Shown here: positions 7,247 through 15,191 of the stretch, piece after piece
How positions within the stretch are numbered: the first letter of the stretch is position 1
Layout: each line of letters opens with the position of its first letter
NCBI RefSeq assembly: GCF_025567195.1
Contig: NZ_JAOQJF010000025.1
Span: 1 to 49,702, forward strand
Length of the DNA stretch: 49,702 nucleotides
Direction of reading: 5' to 3'
Source: Alitiscatomonas aceti
GTDB taxonomy: Bacteria; Bacillota; Clostridia; Lachnospirales; Lachnospiraceae
The notes under the pieces: model-generated
What the model saw: only the letters and a program-made list of their open reading frames with translations
The model's database searches: none
What the model was told of the DNA's origin: nothing
Program-made: the position numbers and the translations under genes

Positions 7247-8842
7247 TTATTTCTTATGGTCTTCAGTCATGAACTTTCTGTAATTGGGATCGATGTTGTA
7301 CTTCTTCATGTAGTACTTATGAAGAACGATCTGTAAGAAGTACAGGGCAACGATACCGATCGGGATCAGCACGAACGGTGAAACCCTTGTGAAGCCAAAG
7401 ATCACGTACAGGACTGCGATCACAGAGATCACGGTTACAGCGTACGGAACCTGGGTTCCTACGTGTTCGATATGGTCAGCACCAGAGAAGATGGAGGCCA
7501 TAACGGTGGTATCGGATACAGGTGAGCAGTGATCGCCGAAGATAGCGCCGGAAACAACTGCACCAGTCATACCGGTGGAGAATGTGATGTCGCCGGTGAT
7601 GGCGTATCCAAGCTGGATCGCAAGAGGAGTCATGATAGCCATGGTTCCCCAGGAGGTACCAGTTGCGAAAGCAATCAGACAGGAGCAGACAAGCACCAGT
7701 AACGGAAGGAGACCGGTGGGGATGCTCTCGCCTACGTAGGTAGCTACGAAATCACCAAGGCCCATGCTCTTTGTTACAGAGCCCAGGGACCATGCCAGAA
7801 CCAGGATCGCGCCGGTCATGGACATCAGCTTGAAGCCGTCAACGATGGTGGTCATGGTCTCTTCAAAGGTCATGATCCTGGTAGCCAGTGCCAGCACGAT
7901 ACCGGTAACTGCCATACCAAAGGAGCCCCAGTACAGAGCCTTCTGGGCGTCGCAGGCGTCAAGAATGGCCATGATGCCTGTGCCGGAACGGTCCGGATTG
8001 GTGATACCGGTGTAAAGGATACCGGCGATGATGATGGCAAATGCAATTACGATGGGAAGAATGAAGCACATGATCATGGGTTTTGTCTTTTTCGCTTCGC
8101 CAAGCTCGCTTCCAACGTCTAACATCGGTTTTGCAGTGGGGCTGGTGAACTGACCGGTGGTCAGGGCACGTACCTCAGCCTTTAACATGGGGCCGTAGTC
8201 TCTTCCTGTGTACATCATCATGCCTACGAAGATCAGGGTGAAGATGGAGTACATATTGAAGGGAAGGCCGTTGATGTAGGCGCTTACAGGTGTGATGCCG
8301 GTGATCCCAGCCATGTCAAGACCCTGGCCGATCATGCTGATCTGGTATGCGATCCAGTCAGAAATGAAGAATGCTGCGGCCGGAGCTGCGGTGGAGTCAA
8401 GAACATAGGAGAATTTCTCGGAAGAAATCCGGTAATCCTTACAGATGTCACGGAACACGTTTCCGTCAACGGCTGCAACCAGACAGTCATTTACGGAGCA
8501 GACCATACCAAGGCCCCAGGTTCCCAGACATACGGAGCGTCTCTTTTTGAAGCGTCTTTTGGCTGCTTCTGCCAGAGCGTAGCTGCCGCCCAGTCTCCAG
8601 ATAAAGGCGATGCCAACGCCCATGAAGAGCGTGAAGAGGAGCAGAACAACGTTGTCCGCCATGTTTGTTGCCAGCGCATCCAGAGAATAGGACGCTGCTG
8701 CAAAGGGGTTCCAGTTGCTGATGACCAGAGCACCGGCGAAGAGTCCGGCAAACATGGAGATCAGTACCTGTTTGGTTGCGAAGCAAAGTCCGATTGCCAC
8801 AACCGGGGGGATCAATGCCAAAATCCCATAGTTAGCTTCCAT
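7247..8842 (-). CDS. NhaC family Na+/H+ antiporter-like transporter (sigma-54 controlled)
   Basis: A 531-residue polytopic membrane protein with about 12 membrane segments. Typical NhaC-family landmarks include LSMFAGLFAGAL-type N-terminal helices, VCSVNDCLVAAVDGNVFRDI, FISDWIAYQISMIGQG, the central TGTSWGTMAIMTPLAIQLG and SGAIFGDHCSPVSDTTVMASIFSGADHIEHV, the ion-binding region. NhaC relatives include simple Na+/H+ antiporters and organic-acid antiporters such as malate/lactate exchangers, so the substrate may be an organic or amino acid. The gene has a -24/-12 promoter and a TGACA repeat array upstream, like the dehydrogenase operon on the other side of the regulator. It uses AGA/CGT/CGC arginine codons more than its other neighbours, suggesting high expression. 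The ribosome binding site AGGAGG lies just ahead of the start. Confidence 0.88.
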   Translation of the reverse strand: MEANYGILALIPPVVAIGLCFATKQVLISMFAGLFAGALVISNWNPFAAASYSLDALATNMADNVVLLLFTLFMGVGIAFIWRLGGSYALAEAAKRRFKKRRSVCLGTWGLGMVCSVNDCLVAAVDGNVFRDICKDYRISSEKFSYVLDSTAAPAAAFFISDWIAYQISMIGQGLDMAGITGITPVSAYINGLPFNMYSIFTLIFVGMMMYTGRDYGPMLKAEVRALTTGQFTSPTAKPMLDVGSELGEAKKTKPMIMCFILPIVIAFAIIIAGILYTGITNPDRSGTGIMAILDACDAQKALYWGSFGMAVTGIVLALATRIMTFEETMTTIVDGFKLMSMTGAILVLAWSLGSVTKSMGLGDFVATYVGESIPTGLLPLLVLVCSCLIAFATGTSWGTMAIMTPLAIQLGYAITGDITFSTGMTGAVVSGAIFGDHCSPVSDTTVMASIFSGADHIEHVGTQVPYAVTVISVIAVLYVIFGFTRVSPFVLIPIGIVALYFLQIVLHKYYMKKYNIDPNYRKFMTEDHKK

Positions 8843-8932
8843 ACAAATTCCTCCTTTTTAGCGGCTGTGCAGGAGGAGATTCTCCGGCTGCTCCTCCGTG
8901 CACCTGCCATTTAACTTTGTTACTGTGTATTT

Positions 8933-8949
8933 AAGCAATTTCTGTGCCG
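8933..8949 (-). promoter_or_regulatory. Sigma-54 (-24/-12) promoter of the nhaC-family gene
   Basis: The minus strand reads CGGCACAGAAATTGCTT. GG (8948-8947) and GC (8936-8935) are separated by exactly 10 bases, matching the consensus TGGCAC-N5-TTGC apart from the first base. Transcription would start near 8923, leaving an 80-base leader. Confidence 0.85.
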
Positions 8950-9087
8950 AAAGCGCACAAAAACTATAAAAAATGTACAAAAAAACAAGGGAGACAAAGA
9001 GAATATTGATAGAAACGCCGCATTTTATAGGAAAAACAAATGTCTGTGGAAGAGGGATAAAAGAGCGGAGAGTTTTTTTAAGGGGAC

Positions 9088-9114
9088 TGACAGAGGTTGA
9101 CAGAAGTGACAGAA
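9088..9114. promoter_or_regulatory. Upstream activator site array for the nhaC-family promoter
   Basis: Three direct copies of TGACAGA start at 9088, 9098 and 9107, about one helical turn apart. They lie roughly 140-165 bases upstream of the -24/-12 promoter, the usual place for a sigma-54 activator. The same TGACA core recurs at 11011-11106 ahead of the other sigma-54 promoter. The rest of the 8843-9168 gap is AT-rich with no gene. Confidence 0.6.
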
Positions 9115-9168
9115 TAGATATTATTTGCCAGTTTAATGCCAAAAAAATGACTGGAGTGTGAAATCCAG

Positions 9169-10899
9169 TCAATTTTTTGACAATTCTTCTTTGAGATGGC
9201 TGATCCGCCGGTACAGGGTCCGAAGGCTGATATGCAGCTCGTCGGCGATCCGCTTTTTCCCCTCCAGAGTATAGCCGTATTTTTCAAAGAGCTCCAGGAG
9301 CTCCTGGTCCCGGGAATCCTGGGAGGGAGGAAAGGGGGAGACGGGCGGCAGAGAGGGAAGTCTTTCGGTATGCATGGTCTCCGGAAGGTCGCCTGGCATC
9401 AGCACATCGGTCTCACAGAGGTTGGCAGCGTATTCGATCACATTCTGAAGCTGGCGCACATTCCCGGGCCACTGGTAATCTAAAAGCAGCTGCCGGGCCT
9501 CTGGAGAAATGGAGGATAAAGGAGTGTCCATCTTCAGCTTCAGCTTCTTAATATAGTTTTCTGAAATAGGGATGATATCATCCTTCCTGGTCCTCAGGGG
9601 CGGCAGCTTCAGATTGATCACGTTGATCCGGTAATACAGGTCTCCGCGGAAGGTCTTTTCTGCCACCATTTCACCCAGGTCCCGGTTGGTGGCGGCAATG
9701 ACCCGGATATCCAGATGGATCTTTTTATTGGAGCCCACCCGTTCCAGCTCATATTCCTGAAGGATCCGGAGGAGCTTTGGCTGGGCAAAGAGCGGCATTT
9801 CCCCGATCTCATCCAAAAACAGGGTTCCGCCCTGGGCCATCTCGATCTTTCCGATCTTTCCGCCCTTTTTCGCTCCGGTGAAGGAGCCCTCCTCATAGCC
9901 AAACAGCTCGCTCTCAAACAGATTGTCCGGGATGCTGGAGCAGTTGATGGCCACAAAGGGGTATTTGCTCCGGCGGCTCTGTTCGTGGATGGCTCTGGCA
10001 ATCAGCTCCTTTCCAGTGCCGGTCTCCCCGGTGATCAGCACCGGAGTGGGACTGTCGGCGATCCGCCGGATCATCCTCTGGACCTCGGAAATGGCCGGGC
10101 TGGTGCCGATGATCCCCTCAAAATAGCTGGTGTCCTTGGAAAGCGCCCGGAGCTGGTCGGAGATCCGGATATAGAAACCGGTGACCTGGCCGTTGATCTT
10201 TACGGCTCTGGTGGAGATCTTGGTGGCCATGCCGCTGATGGTCACACTCTTTTCAAACAGGTCGTTGCCCTCCATGATCCGCTTTACGACGGAATTGGGG
10301 AAGATCTGCCAAAGGGATGCGGAGGTCAGTTCGCAGACCTTTAAAAGATCCTCGGCCAGCTGGTTATATTGAAGGATCACACCGTGGGCGTCAGTTAAGA
10401 GCAGCGGCTGATCACAGAGCTCCATAACCGGCAGGATGCTGGCGTCCAGATTGGCCGGACTCTGTCCGTTTGTCATAGTCTCCAGCTGGTTGCCGAAGAG
10501 ATTTGCCATTTCTGTGATGGCGTTCAGGTAAACGGCATCATTTTCGGTGATCCGTTTTTGGCCTTCCTTAGTAAAGGAGGTGAAGGCCAGAACGCCTGCC
10601 ACCTCGGTTCCTGCGTGGATGCAGCACAGGATCTCAATGGTGGAGGGGCAGTGGTCCCGGAACCGGCAGCCGATGCAGGAGGCCATTTCTCCGGGAGTAT
10701 TGATTAAGATGCTTCCGTTTTCGATCACCTCCTGGAGGGAGGGAGTATGGACGGAGCGTCCTTTTTTCTTCGAGTAGGTAGGCGTACAGTAGAACAACTG
10801 GCAGCTGCCGTCAAAAACTGCCATTTCCAGCCGCAGGGAATTGCTGACGGCGGTGATAAAACGTTCAATGAACGGGCGGATCACTTCCAGGTTTGTCAT
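9169..10899 (-). CDS. Sigma-54-dependent transcriptional activator (sensor + PAS-like + AAA+ + Fis HTH)
   Basis: This 576-residue activator has the full AAA+ set. These are GETGTGKE (Walker A, residues 291-298), FGYEEGSFTGA (the GAFTGA loop that contacts sigma-54, here with Ser), GGTLFLDEIGEM (Walker B) and the arginine-finger region FRGDLYYRINV. A Fis-type helix-turn-helix ends it (KKRIADELHISLRTLYRRISHL). Residues 1-150 form a sensory domain with clustered cysteines (CIGCRFRDHC, then LCC), possibly binding a metal or sensing redox. Residues about 160-260 look PAS-like (LLLTDAHGVILQYNQLAEDLL). It lies between the two operons that have sigma-54 promoters and TGACA arrays, so it almost certainly activates both. 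The signal is unknown. AAAGGAG precedes the ATG. Confidence 0.92.
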   Translation of the reverse strand: MTNLEVIRPFIERFITAVSNSLRLEMAVFDGSCQLFYCTPTYSKKKGRSVHTPSLQEVIENGSILINTPGEMASCIGCRFRDHCPSTIEILCCIHAGTEVAGVLAFTSFTKEGQKRITENDAVYLNAITEMANLFGNQLETMTNGQSPANLDASILPVMELCDQPLLLTDAHGVILQYNQLAEDLLKVCELTSASLWQIFPNSVVKRIMEGNDLFEKSVTISGMATKISTRAVKINGQVTGFYIRISDQLRALSKDTSYFEGIIGTSPAISEVQRMIRRIADSPTPVLITGETGTGKELIARAIHEQSRRSKYPFVAINCSSIPDNLFESELFGYEEGSFTGAKKGGKIGKIEMAQGGTLFLDEIGEMPLFAQPKLLRILQEYELERVGSNKKIHLDIRVIAATNRDLGEMVAEKTFRGDLYYRINVINLKLPPLRTRKDDIIPISENYIKKLKLKMDTPLSSISPEARQLLLDYQWPGNVRQLQNVIEYAANLCETDVLMPGDLPETMHTERLPSLPPVSPFPPSQDSRDQELLELFEKYGYTLEGKKRIADELHISLRTLYRRISHLKEELSKN

Positions 10900-10955
10900 A
10901 AGACAGTCTCCTTTCCCAAAGGTCAGTGGAGAGAGTTCGTCGAAAATCTTTATAA

Positions 10956-10964
10956 ATTATACCA
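10956..10964 (-). promoter_or_regulatory. Extended -10 promoter of the sigma-54 activator gene
   Basis: The minus strand reads TGGTATAAT, an extended -10, about 57 bases ahead of the start codon at 10899. It suggests ordinary sigma-A expression of the activator. Confidence 0.5.
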
Positions 10965-11010
10965 TGGAACCAGGGAAAAAACAAATACAAATGGCAAAAA
11001 TGGCACAAGT

Positions 11011-11106
11011 TGACATCAAATGACATAATAGTGACAGGTGACATCGGAGAGACGGGGGAGGATGACAATTTTCTTTGTGTCAATGACAGGCAGAGACAGA
11101 TTGACA
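11011..11106. promoter_or_regulatory. TGACA repeat array, probable activator binding sites
   Basis: TGACA occurs at 11011, 11021, 11032, 11039, 11063, 11084 and 11102, with an inverted TGTCA at 11078. The first three are spaced 10-11 bases apart. They lie 80-180 bases upstream of the -24/-12 promoter at 11188. The density is far above chance and matches the array at 9088-9114. The array also lies upstream of the activator's own gene, so autoregulation is possible. Confidence 0.65.
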
Positions 11107-11122
11107 AATAGACCAGATAGAA

Positions 11123-11143
11123 AAAATCCCTGTAAATGCAGGG
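11123..11143 (-). terminator. Hairpin with T run facing the regulator, inside the intergenic region
   Basis: CCCTG-N6-CAGGG forms a short stem. On the minus strand it is followed by ATTTTTT, as in a rho-independent terminator. No gene lies upstream of it on that strand; it may stop antisense transcripts from the operon side. Confidence 0.35.
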
Positions 11144-11187
11144 GACTATTGAGAAAACAAATAAAACAGGACGGAGATTTGAAAAGT

Positions 11188-11202
11188 TGGCATGGGAATT
11201 GC
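11188..11202 (+). promoter_or_regulatory. Sigma-54 (-24/-12) promoter of the SDR-gcvPA-gcvPB-acoX operon
   Basis: TGGCATGGGAATTGC has GG (11189-11190) and GC (11201-11202) separated by exactly 10 bases, with both TGGCA and TTGC boxes. The following bases are AT-rich. Transcription would start near 11214, leaving a leader of about 115 bases before the start at 11329. Confidence 0.9.
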
Positions 11203-11328
11203 TTTTATAAAAGGGCAGTACAAAAAGGTCAGTACAGTCGGAAGTCATCGGTCTGGTCCTGGTGCCGGACGGATAAATGAAATGGAAACTTATTGTAACA
11301 TCCAAATATCAATTTAGGAGGAAAATGT

Positions 11329-12126
11329 ATGTTAGTTAAGAAAGATCCCTTAAACCTCACAGGAAAAGTTGCAGTCATCACCGGAGGCAGCTCCGGAATC
11401 GGTCTTGGCGTATGCGAATTATTATCCGCTTACGGCGCAAAGATCGCTATGGTAGATATCAGCCCCAAGGGTGAGGAGAAGGCGCAGGAGTTAAGAGACG
11501 CAGGCCGTGACGCAGCCTTCTTCCAGTGCGACGTTACCAATGAGGAGCAGGTGAAGGCTACGGTGGATGCCATCGTTGCAAAATTCGGAAAGATCGATAT
11601 CTTACATAACAACGCAGGCGTTACTGTAAGGAAGAAGATCGCGGACCTTTCTGAGAAGGAATGGGATTTCGTCCTGGATGTAGGTCTGAAGGGCTTATTC
11701 CTCTTCTCCAAATATGTGATTCCGGTAATGGAAGCCAACGGCGGCGGAAGCATCGTAAACACTGGCTCCGGCTGGGGCTTAAAGGGCGGCGACCTGGCAG
11801 CTGCATACTGTGCAGTTAAGGGCGGTATCGTAAACGTAACAAGAGCCATGGCCATCGACTACGGCCCAATGAACATCCGTGTAAACAGCATCAACCCGGG
11901 CGATACCGATACTGCAATGCTTCGTGATGAAGGAAGACAGACCGGTATGGTTGAAAAGGGCGACGCTAAGATGGATGATTACCTGAAAGACTGCGGAACC
12001 AGCAGACCGCTTGCAAGAATCGGTATGCCGGAAGATATCGCCAACGGCGTTCTGTTCCTGTGCAGCGACCTGGCAAGCTGGGTAACAGGCGCAGCCTTAG
12101 TTGTAGACGGCGGCGGAATCGCATAA
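11329..12126 (+). CDS. Short-chain dehydrogenase/reductase (SDR), first gene of the sigma-54 operon
   Basis: 265 residues, classical SDR. The NAD(P) loop TGGSSGIG is at 18-25, an acidic residue after the second strand (AMVDIS, near 39) favours NAD(H), then come NNAG, and the catalytic S147, Y160 and K164 (YCAVK). The ending GAALVVDGGG is typical. It resembles acetoin/3-oxoacyl/glucose dehydrogenase-like SDRs, whose substrates cannot be told apart by sequence alone. AGGAGG lies just ahead of the ATG. It is followed after 92 bases by the P-protein-like genes, so it likely oxidises or reduces an alcohol/carbonyl formed in the same pathway. Arginine codons are mostly CGT/CGC/AGA, unlike neighbouring genes that favour CGG, as expected for a strongly expressed gene. 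Confidence 0.88.
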   Translation: MLVKKDPLNLTGKVAVITGGSSGIGLGVCELLSAYGAKIAMVDISPKGEEKAQELRDAGRDAAFFQCDVTNEEQVKATVDAIVAKFGKIDILHNNAGVTVRKKIADLSEKEWDFVLDVGLKGLFLFSKYVIPVMEANGGGSIVNTGSGWGLKGGDLAAAYCAVKGGIVNVTRAMAIDYGPMNIRVNSINPGDTDTAMLRDEGRQTGMVEKGDAKMDDYLKDCGTSRPLARIGMPEDIANGVLFLCSDLASWVTGAALVVDGGGIA

Positions 12127-12218
12127 TCGCTAAAAAAGAAGCCTGACCGGGAACCGGAAAATGCCGGCTCCCCGGATCCCAAATATTAATTTCACCATTT
12201 TTAGGAGGAAAGTGACTC

Positions 12219-13610
12219 ATGAGAGGATTTGAAAGCCATCCTTACATACCGAACTCTGTACCGGACGTCCAGGCAGAAATGCTGAAGGAAATCGGAATGA
12301 GTTCTTTAGAAGAGCTCCACAAAAACGTTCCGGAGCTGTTAAAATTAAAAGAAGAGATGAACCTGCCGGAGGCATTTGGTTCTGAGTATGAATTAAGAAG
12401 ACATGTAGAGCGTCTCCTTTCCAAGGATACAGACTGCAAAAAGAACTTAAACTTCCTGGGTGCAGGCTGCTGGCAGCACTATGTTCCGGCGATCTGTGAC
12501 GAGATCAACGGAAAGGGCGAGTTCCTGACCGCTTACGGCGGAGAGCCCTACAACGACGAGGGCCGTTTCCAGGCATTATTCGAGTACGAGAGCATGGTAG
12601 CTGAGCTGGTTGACATGGACGTTGTAAACGTTCCGACCATGGACTGGGCACAGGCTGCCGCTACAACTGCACGTATGGCACAGCGTATCACTGGCCGCAG
12701 CACTCTCCTTGTACCGGAGTACATGGACGCAGAGAAAAAGAAAGTAATTGAAAACTACGCAGAATGCTGCTTAAAGATGGTAAGTGTAAAATGCGACTGC
12801 ATGGGCCACTTAGATCTGGAGGACTTAAAGTCCAAGATCAATGAAGATACCATCGGCGTATACTTTGAGAACCCGGGCTATCTGGGCGTAATCGAGCCCA
12901 ATGGCCAGAAAATATCTGATATGGTACATGAAGCAGGAGGACTGAGCCTGGTTGGCGTGGATCCGATCTCTCTTGGCGTACTGGCAACACCACCCTCCTA
13001 TGGTGCTGACATCGTGTGCGGAGATTTACAGCCCCTCGGAATCCACATGTATTACGGCGGAGGCCAGTCCGGCTTCATGGCGACCAGAGACGAAGAGAAA
13101 TTCGTAATGGAGTTCCCGTCCCGTCTGTTTGGTCTTGCTCCCACATCCAAGCCGGGTGAGTACGGCTTCGGTGACGTAGCTTACGACAGAACTTCCTTCG
13201 GTCATCACAGAGAGCATGGTAAGGAGTATGTAGGAACCCAGTCCGCTCTCTGGGGCATCACAGCAGGCGTATACCTGGCTACCATGGGACCGCAGGGAAT
13301 GGCTGAGGTTGGCAGGAAGATCATGGCCAACGCCCAGTACGCAGTTAAGAAATTAAATGAGGTTCCGGGCGTGAAAGCCAATGCATTCGGTTCCGCATTC
13401 TTCAAAGAGTTCGTTGTTGACTTCAACGGCACAGGAAAGACCGTTGCAGACATCAACAAGGCATTACTTGAAAAGGGCATCTTCGGTGGAAAAGACCTTT
13501 CCGCAGAGTTTGCAAACCTGGGCCAGTCTGCACTTTACTGTGTAACTGAGATCCACACCAAGGAAGATATTGATACTTTAGCGGCAGCCCTCAAAGAAGT
13601 GCTCCAGTAA
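12219..13610 (+). CDS. GcvPA-like protein (glycine decarboxylase P-protein, N-terminal-type subunit), divergent
   Basis: 463 residues. The N-terminus YIPNSVPDVQAEMLKEIGMSS and the segment FLGAGCWQHYVPAI match the P-protein subunit 1 fold (fold-type I PLP enzyme half that lacks the lysine). The usual FYTAYTPYQPE region is altered to FLTAYGGEPYNDEGR, and the substrate-loop region differs too (VNVPTMDWAQAAATTARMA). Canonical GcvPA works with GcvPB to decarboxylate glycine onto the lipoyl H-protein. No gcvH, gcvT or lpd is in the window, and the sigma-54 operon setting is unlike a housekeeping glycine cleavage operon. I therefore call it GcvPA-like and leave the substrate open. It is coupled to the next gene (21 bases apart). 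AGGAGG precedes the ATG. Confidence 0.82.
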   Translation: MRGFESHPYIPNSVPDVQAEMLKEIGMSSLEELHKNVPELLKLKEEMNLPEAFGSEYELRRHVERLLSKDTDCKKNLNFLGAGCWQHYVPAICDEINGKGEFLTAYGGEPYNDEGRFQALFEYESMVAELVDMDVVNVPTMDWAQAAATTARMAQRITGRSTLLVPEYMDAEKKKVIENYAECCLKMVSVKCDCMGHLDLEDLKSKINEDTIGVYFENPGYLGVIEPNGQKISDMVHEAGGLSLVGVDPISLGVLATPPSYGADIVCGDLQPLGIHMYYGGGQSGFMATRDEEKFVMEFPSRLFGLAPTSKPGEYGFGDVAYDRTSFGHHREHGKEYVGTQSALWGITAGVYLATMGPQGMAEVGRKIMANAQYAVKKLNEVPGVKANAFGSAFFKEFVVDFNGTGKTVADINKALLEKGIFGGKDLSAEFANLGQSALYCVTEIHTKEDIDTLAAALKEVLQ

Positions 13611-13631
13611 GCTGCAGAAAGGAATGATATT

Positions 13632-15191
13632 GTGAAAAGAATAGACAGATCTTCTAAAGTAAGAACAGGCTTCCACCAGGCAAAATGGGACGAGCCGATC
13701 ATTTATGAACTGAGCACTCCCGGCGAGCGCGGTATCCTTGTAGGACAGCCGGAGAAGGCCGTTGCAGAAGAAGTGGAAGGCGAGGCTGCGATCCCCGCAG
13801 GAATGGCAAGAAATACAAAATTAAATCTTCCGGAAATGTCTCAGGCTGCTGTTTTACGCCACTATTCCAGACTGGCACAGCAGACACTGGGCGCCGATGT
13901 AAATATCGAGATCGGCCAGGGTACATGTACCGTTAAGTACAGCCCCAAGGTAAACGATCAGCTGGCAAACCTGATCCGTGAGTACCATCCGCTCCAGGAT
14001 GAGAGCACTGTACAGGGTATGCTCCAGATCTTCCATGAAACAGATAAATATATGTGTGAGATCTCCGGTATGGACCGTTTCTCCTTCCAGCCCAGCGGCG
14101 GCTCCCAGGGTATCATGACCATGGCTTCCCTGATCCGCGCTTACTTCAAGGATAAAGGCGAGGACCGTGACGAAATCATCACGACCATTTACTCCCATCC
14201 GTCCGATGCAGCAGCTCCTCACGTTGCAGGCTTTAAGATCATCTTCTTACAGCCGGATCCCAAGACCGGTGTGCCGGATCTTGAGCAGTTAAAGGCAGTT
14301 GCTGGTCCGAAGACAGCTGGATACATCGTTGCAAACCCGGAGGATACCGGTGTTTACAACAGCCATGTAAAAGAATTCGTGGATTACATCCACTCCATCG
14401 GCGGTCTCTGCGCATATGACCAGGCAAACGCCAACGGTCTTCTGGGCGTTACAAGAGCCAGAGACGCAGGCTTTGATATGTGCTTCTTCAACCTGCACAA
14501 GACCTTCTCCACACCTCACGGCTGCGGCGGCCCGGCCTGCGGCGCTACCGGCGTACAGAAGGATCTGGTGAAGTATCTTCCGTCTCCGCTTGTGGGCTTT
14601 GACGGCCAGAAATACTTCTTCGATTATGAGACAGCCAGCAACGCATGTGCAGTTGGTAAGGTAAGAGAGTGGTACGGCGTTGCCGAGGTCGTATTAAAGG
14701 CATACTGCTGGATCCGTTCCTTAGGCCCCAACGGACTGTATCAGGTTGCTAAGACCGCAGTTCTCAACAACAACTACTTATTTAAGAAGTTAATGGAGCT
14801 TCCGGAGGTTTCCGCTTACTACGAGGACGGACACAACCAGAGGATCGAGCAGGCCCGTTACTCCTTAGAGAACCTGGAGAAGGAGACCGGCATCGGCACT
14901 CTTGATATCCAGAGAAGAATGATGGACTTCGGTATGCATTACTGGACCTCCCACCATCCGTTCTATCTGCCTGAGCCCATGACCTTAGAGCCCACAGAGA
15001 CTCCGTCCAAGAAGGATATCGACGAGTACATCGAGACCTTAAAGTATGTATTCAAAGAGGCTCATGAGGATCCCGAGACCATTAAGACCGCTCCGCACAG
15101 AAGCGTTACCCACCAGGTTGACGAGTCTGAGATGGACGATCCGGCAAAGTGGGTTCTGAGCTGGAAGACTTACTTAAAGAAGTGCGAATAA
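13632..15191 (+). CDS. GcvPB-like protein (glycine decarboxylase P-protein, PLP-bearing subunit), divergent
   Basis: 519 residues from a GTG start behind AAAGGA. It has the P-protein subunit 2 pattern: ELSTPGERG near residue 27, FSFQPSGGSQGIMTM, HPSDAAAPHVAG, and the PLP lysine in FFNLHKTFSTPHGCGGPACGA (K290). Canonical GcvPB proteins read HGGGGPGSGP after the lysine; here it is HGCGGPACGA, introducing two cysteines next to the cofactor. It should form the active heterodimer with the preceding subunit. Possible activities are decarboxylation of glycine or of another small amino acid, perhaps without an H-protein. It is longer than the usual 480-490 residues. The next gene starts on the last base of its stop codon. 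Confidence 0.82.
   Translation: MKRIDRSSKVRTGFHQAKWDEPIIYELSTPGERGILVGQPEKAVAEEVEGEAAIPAGMARNTKLNLPEMSQAAVLRHYSRLAQQTLGADVNIEIGQGTCTVKYSPKVNDQLANLIREYHPLQDESTVQGMLQIFHETDKYMCEISGMDRFSFQPSGGSQGIMTMASLIRAYFKDKGEDRDEIITTIYSHPSDAAAPHVAGFKIIFLQPDPKTGVPDLEQLKAVAGPKTAGYIVANPEDTGVYNSHVKEFVDYIHSIGGLCAYDQANANGLLGVTRARDAGFDMCFFNLHKTFSTPHGCGGPACGATGVQKDLVKYLPSPLVGFDGQKYFFDYETASNACAVGKVREWYGVAEVVLKAYCWIRSLGPNGLYQVAKTAVLNNNYLFKKLMELPEVSAYYEDGHNQRIEQARYSLENLEKETGIGTLDIQRRMMDFGMHYWTSHHPFYLPEPMTLEPTETPSKKDIDEYIETLKYVFKEAHEDPETIKTAPHRSVTHQVDESEMDDPAKWVLSWKTYLKKCE

Noticed and set aside
10999..11015. TGGCACAAGTTGACATC as a third sigma-54 promoter
   Set aside because: The GG is not followed by GC after 10 bases; it only shares the TGGCAC half.
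12219..15191. Complete glycine cleavage operon
   Set aside because: No gcvT, gcvH or lpd in the window; only the P-protein-like pair is present.
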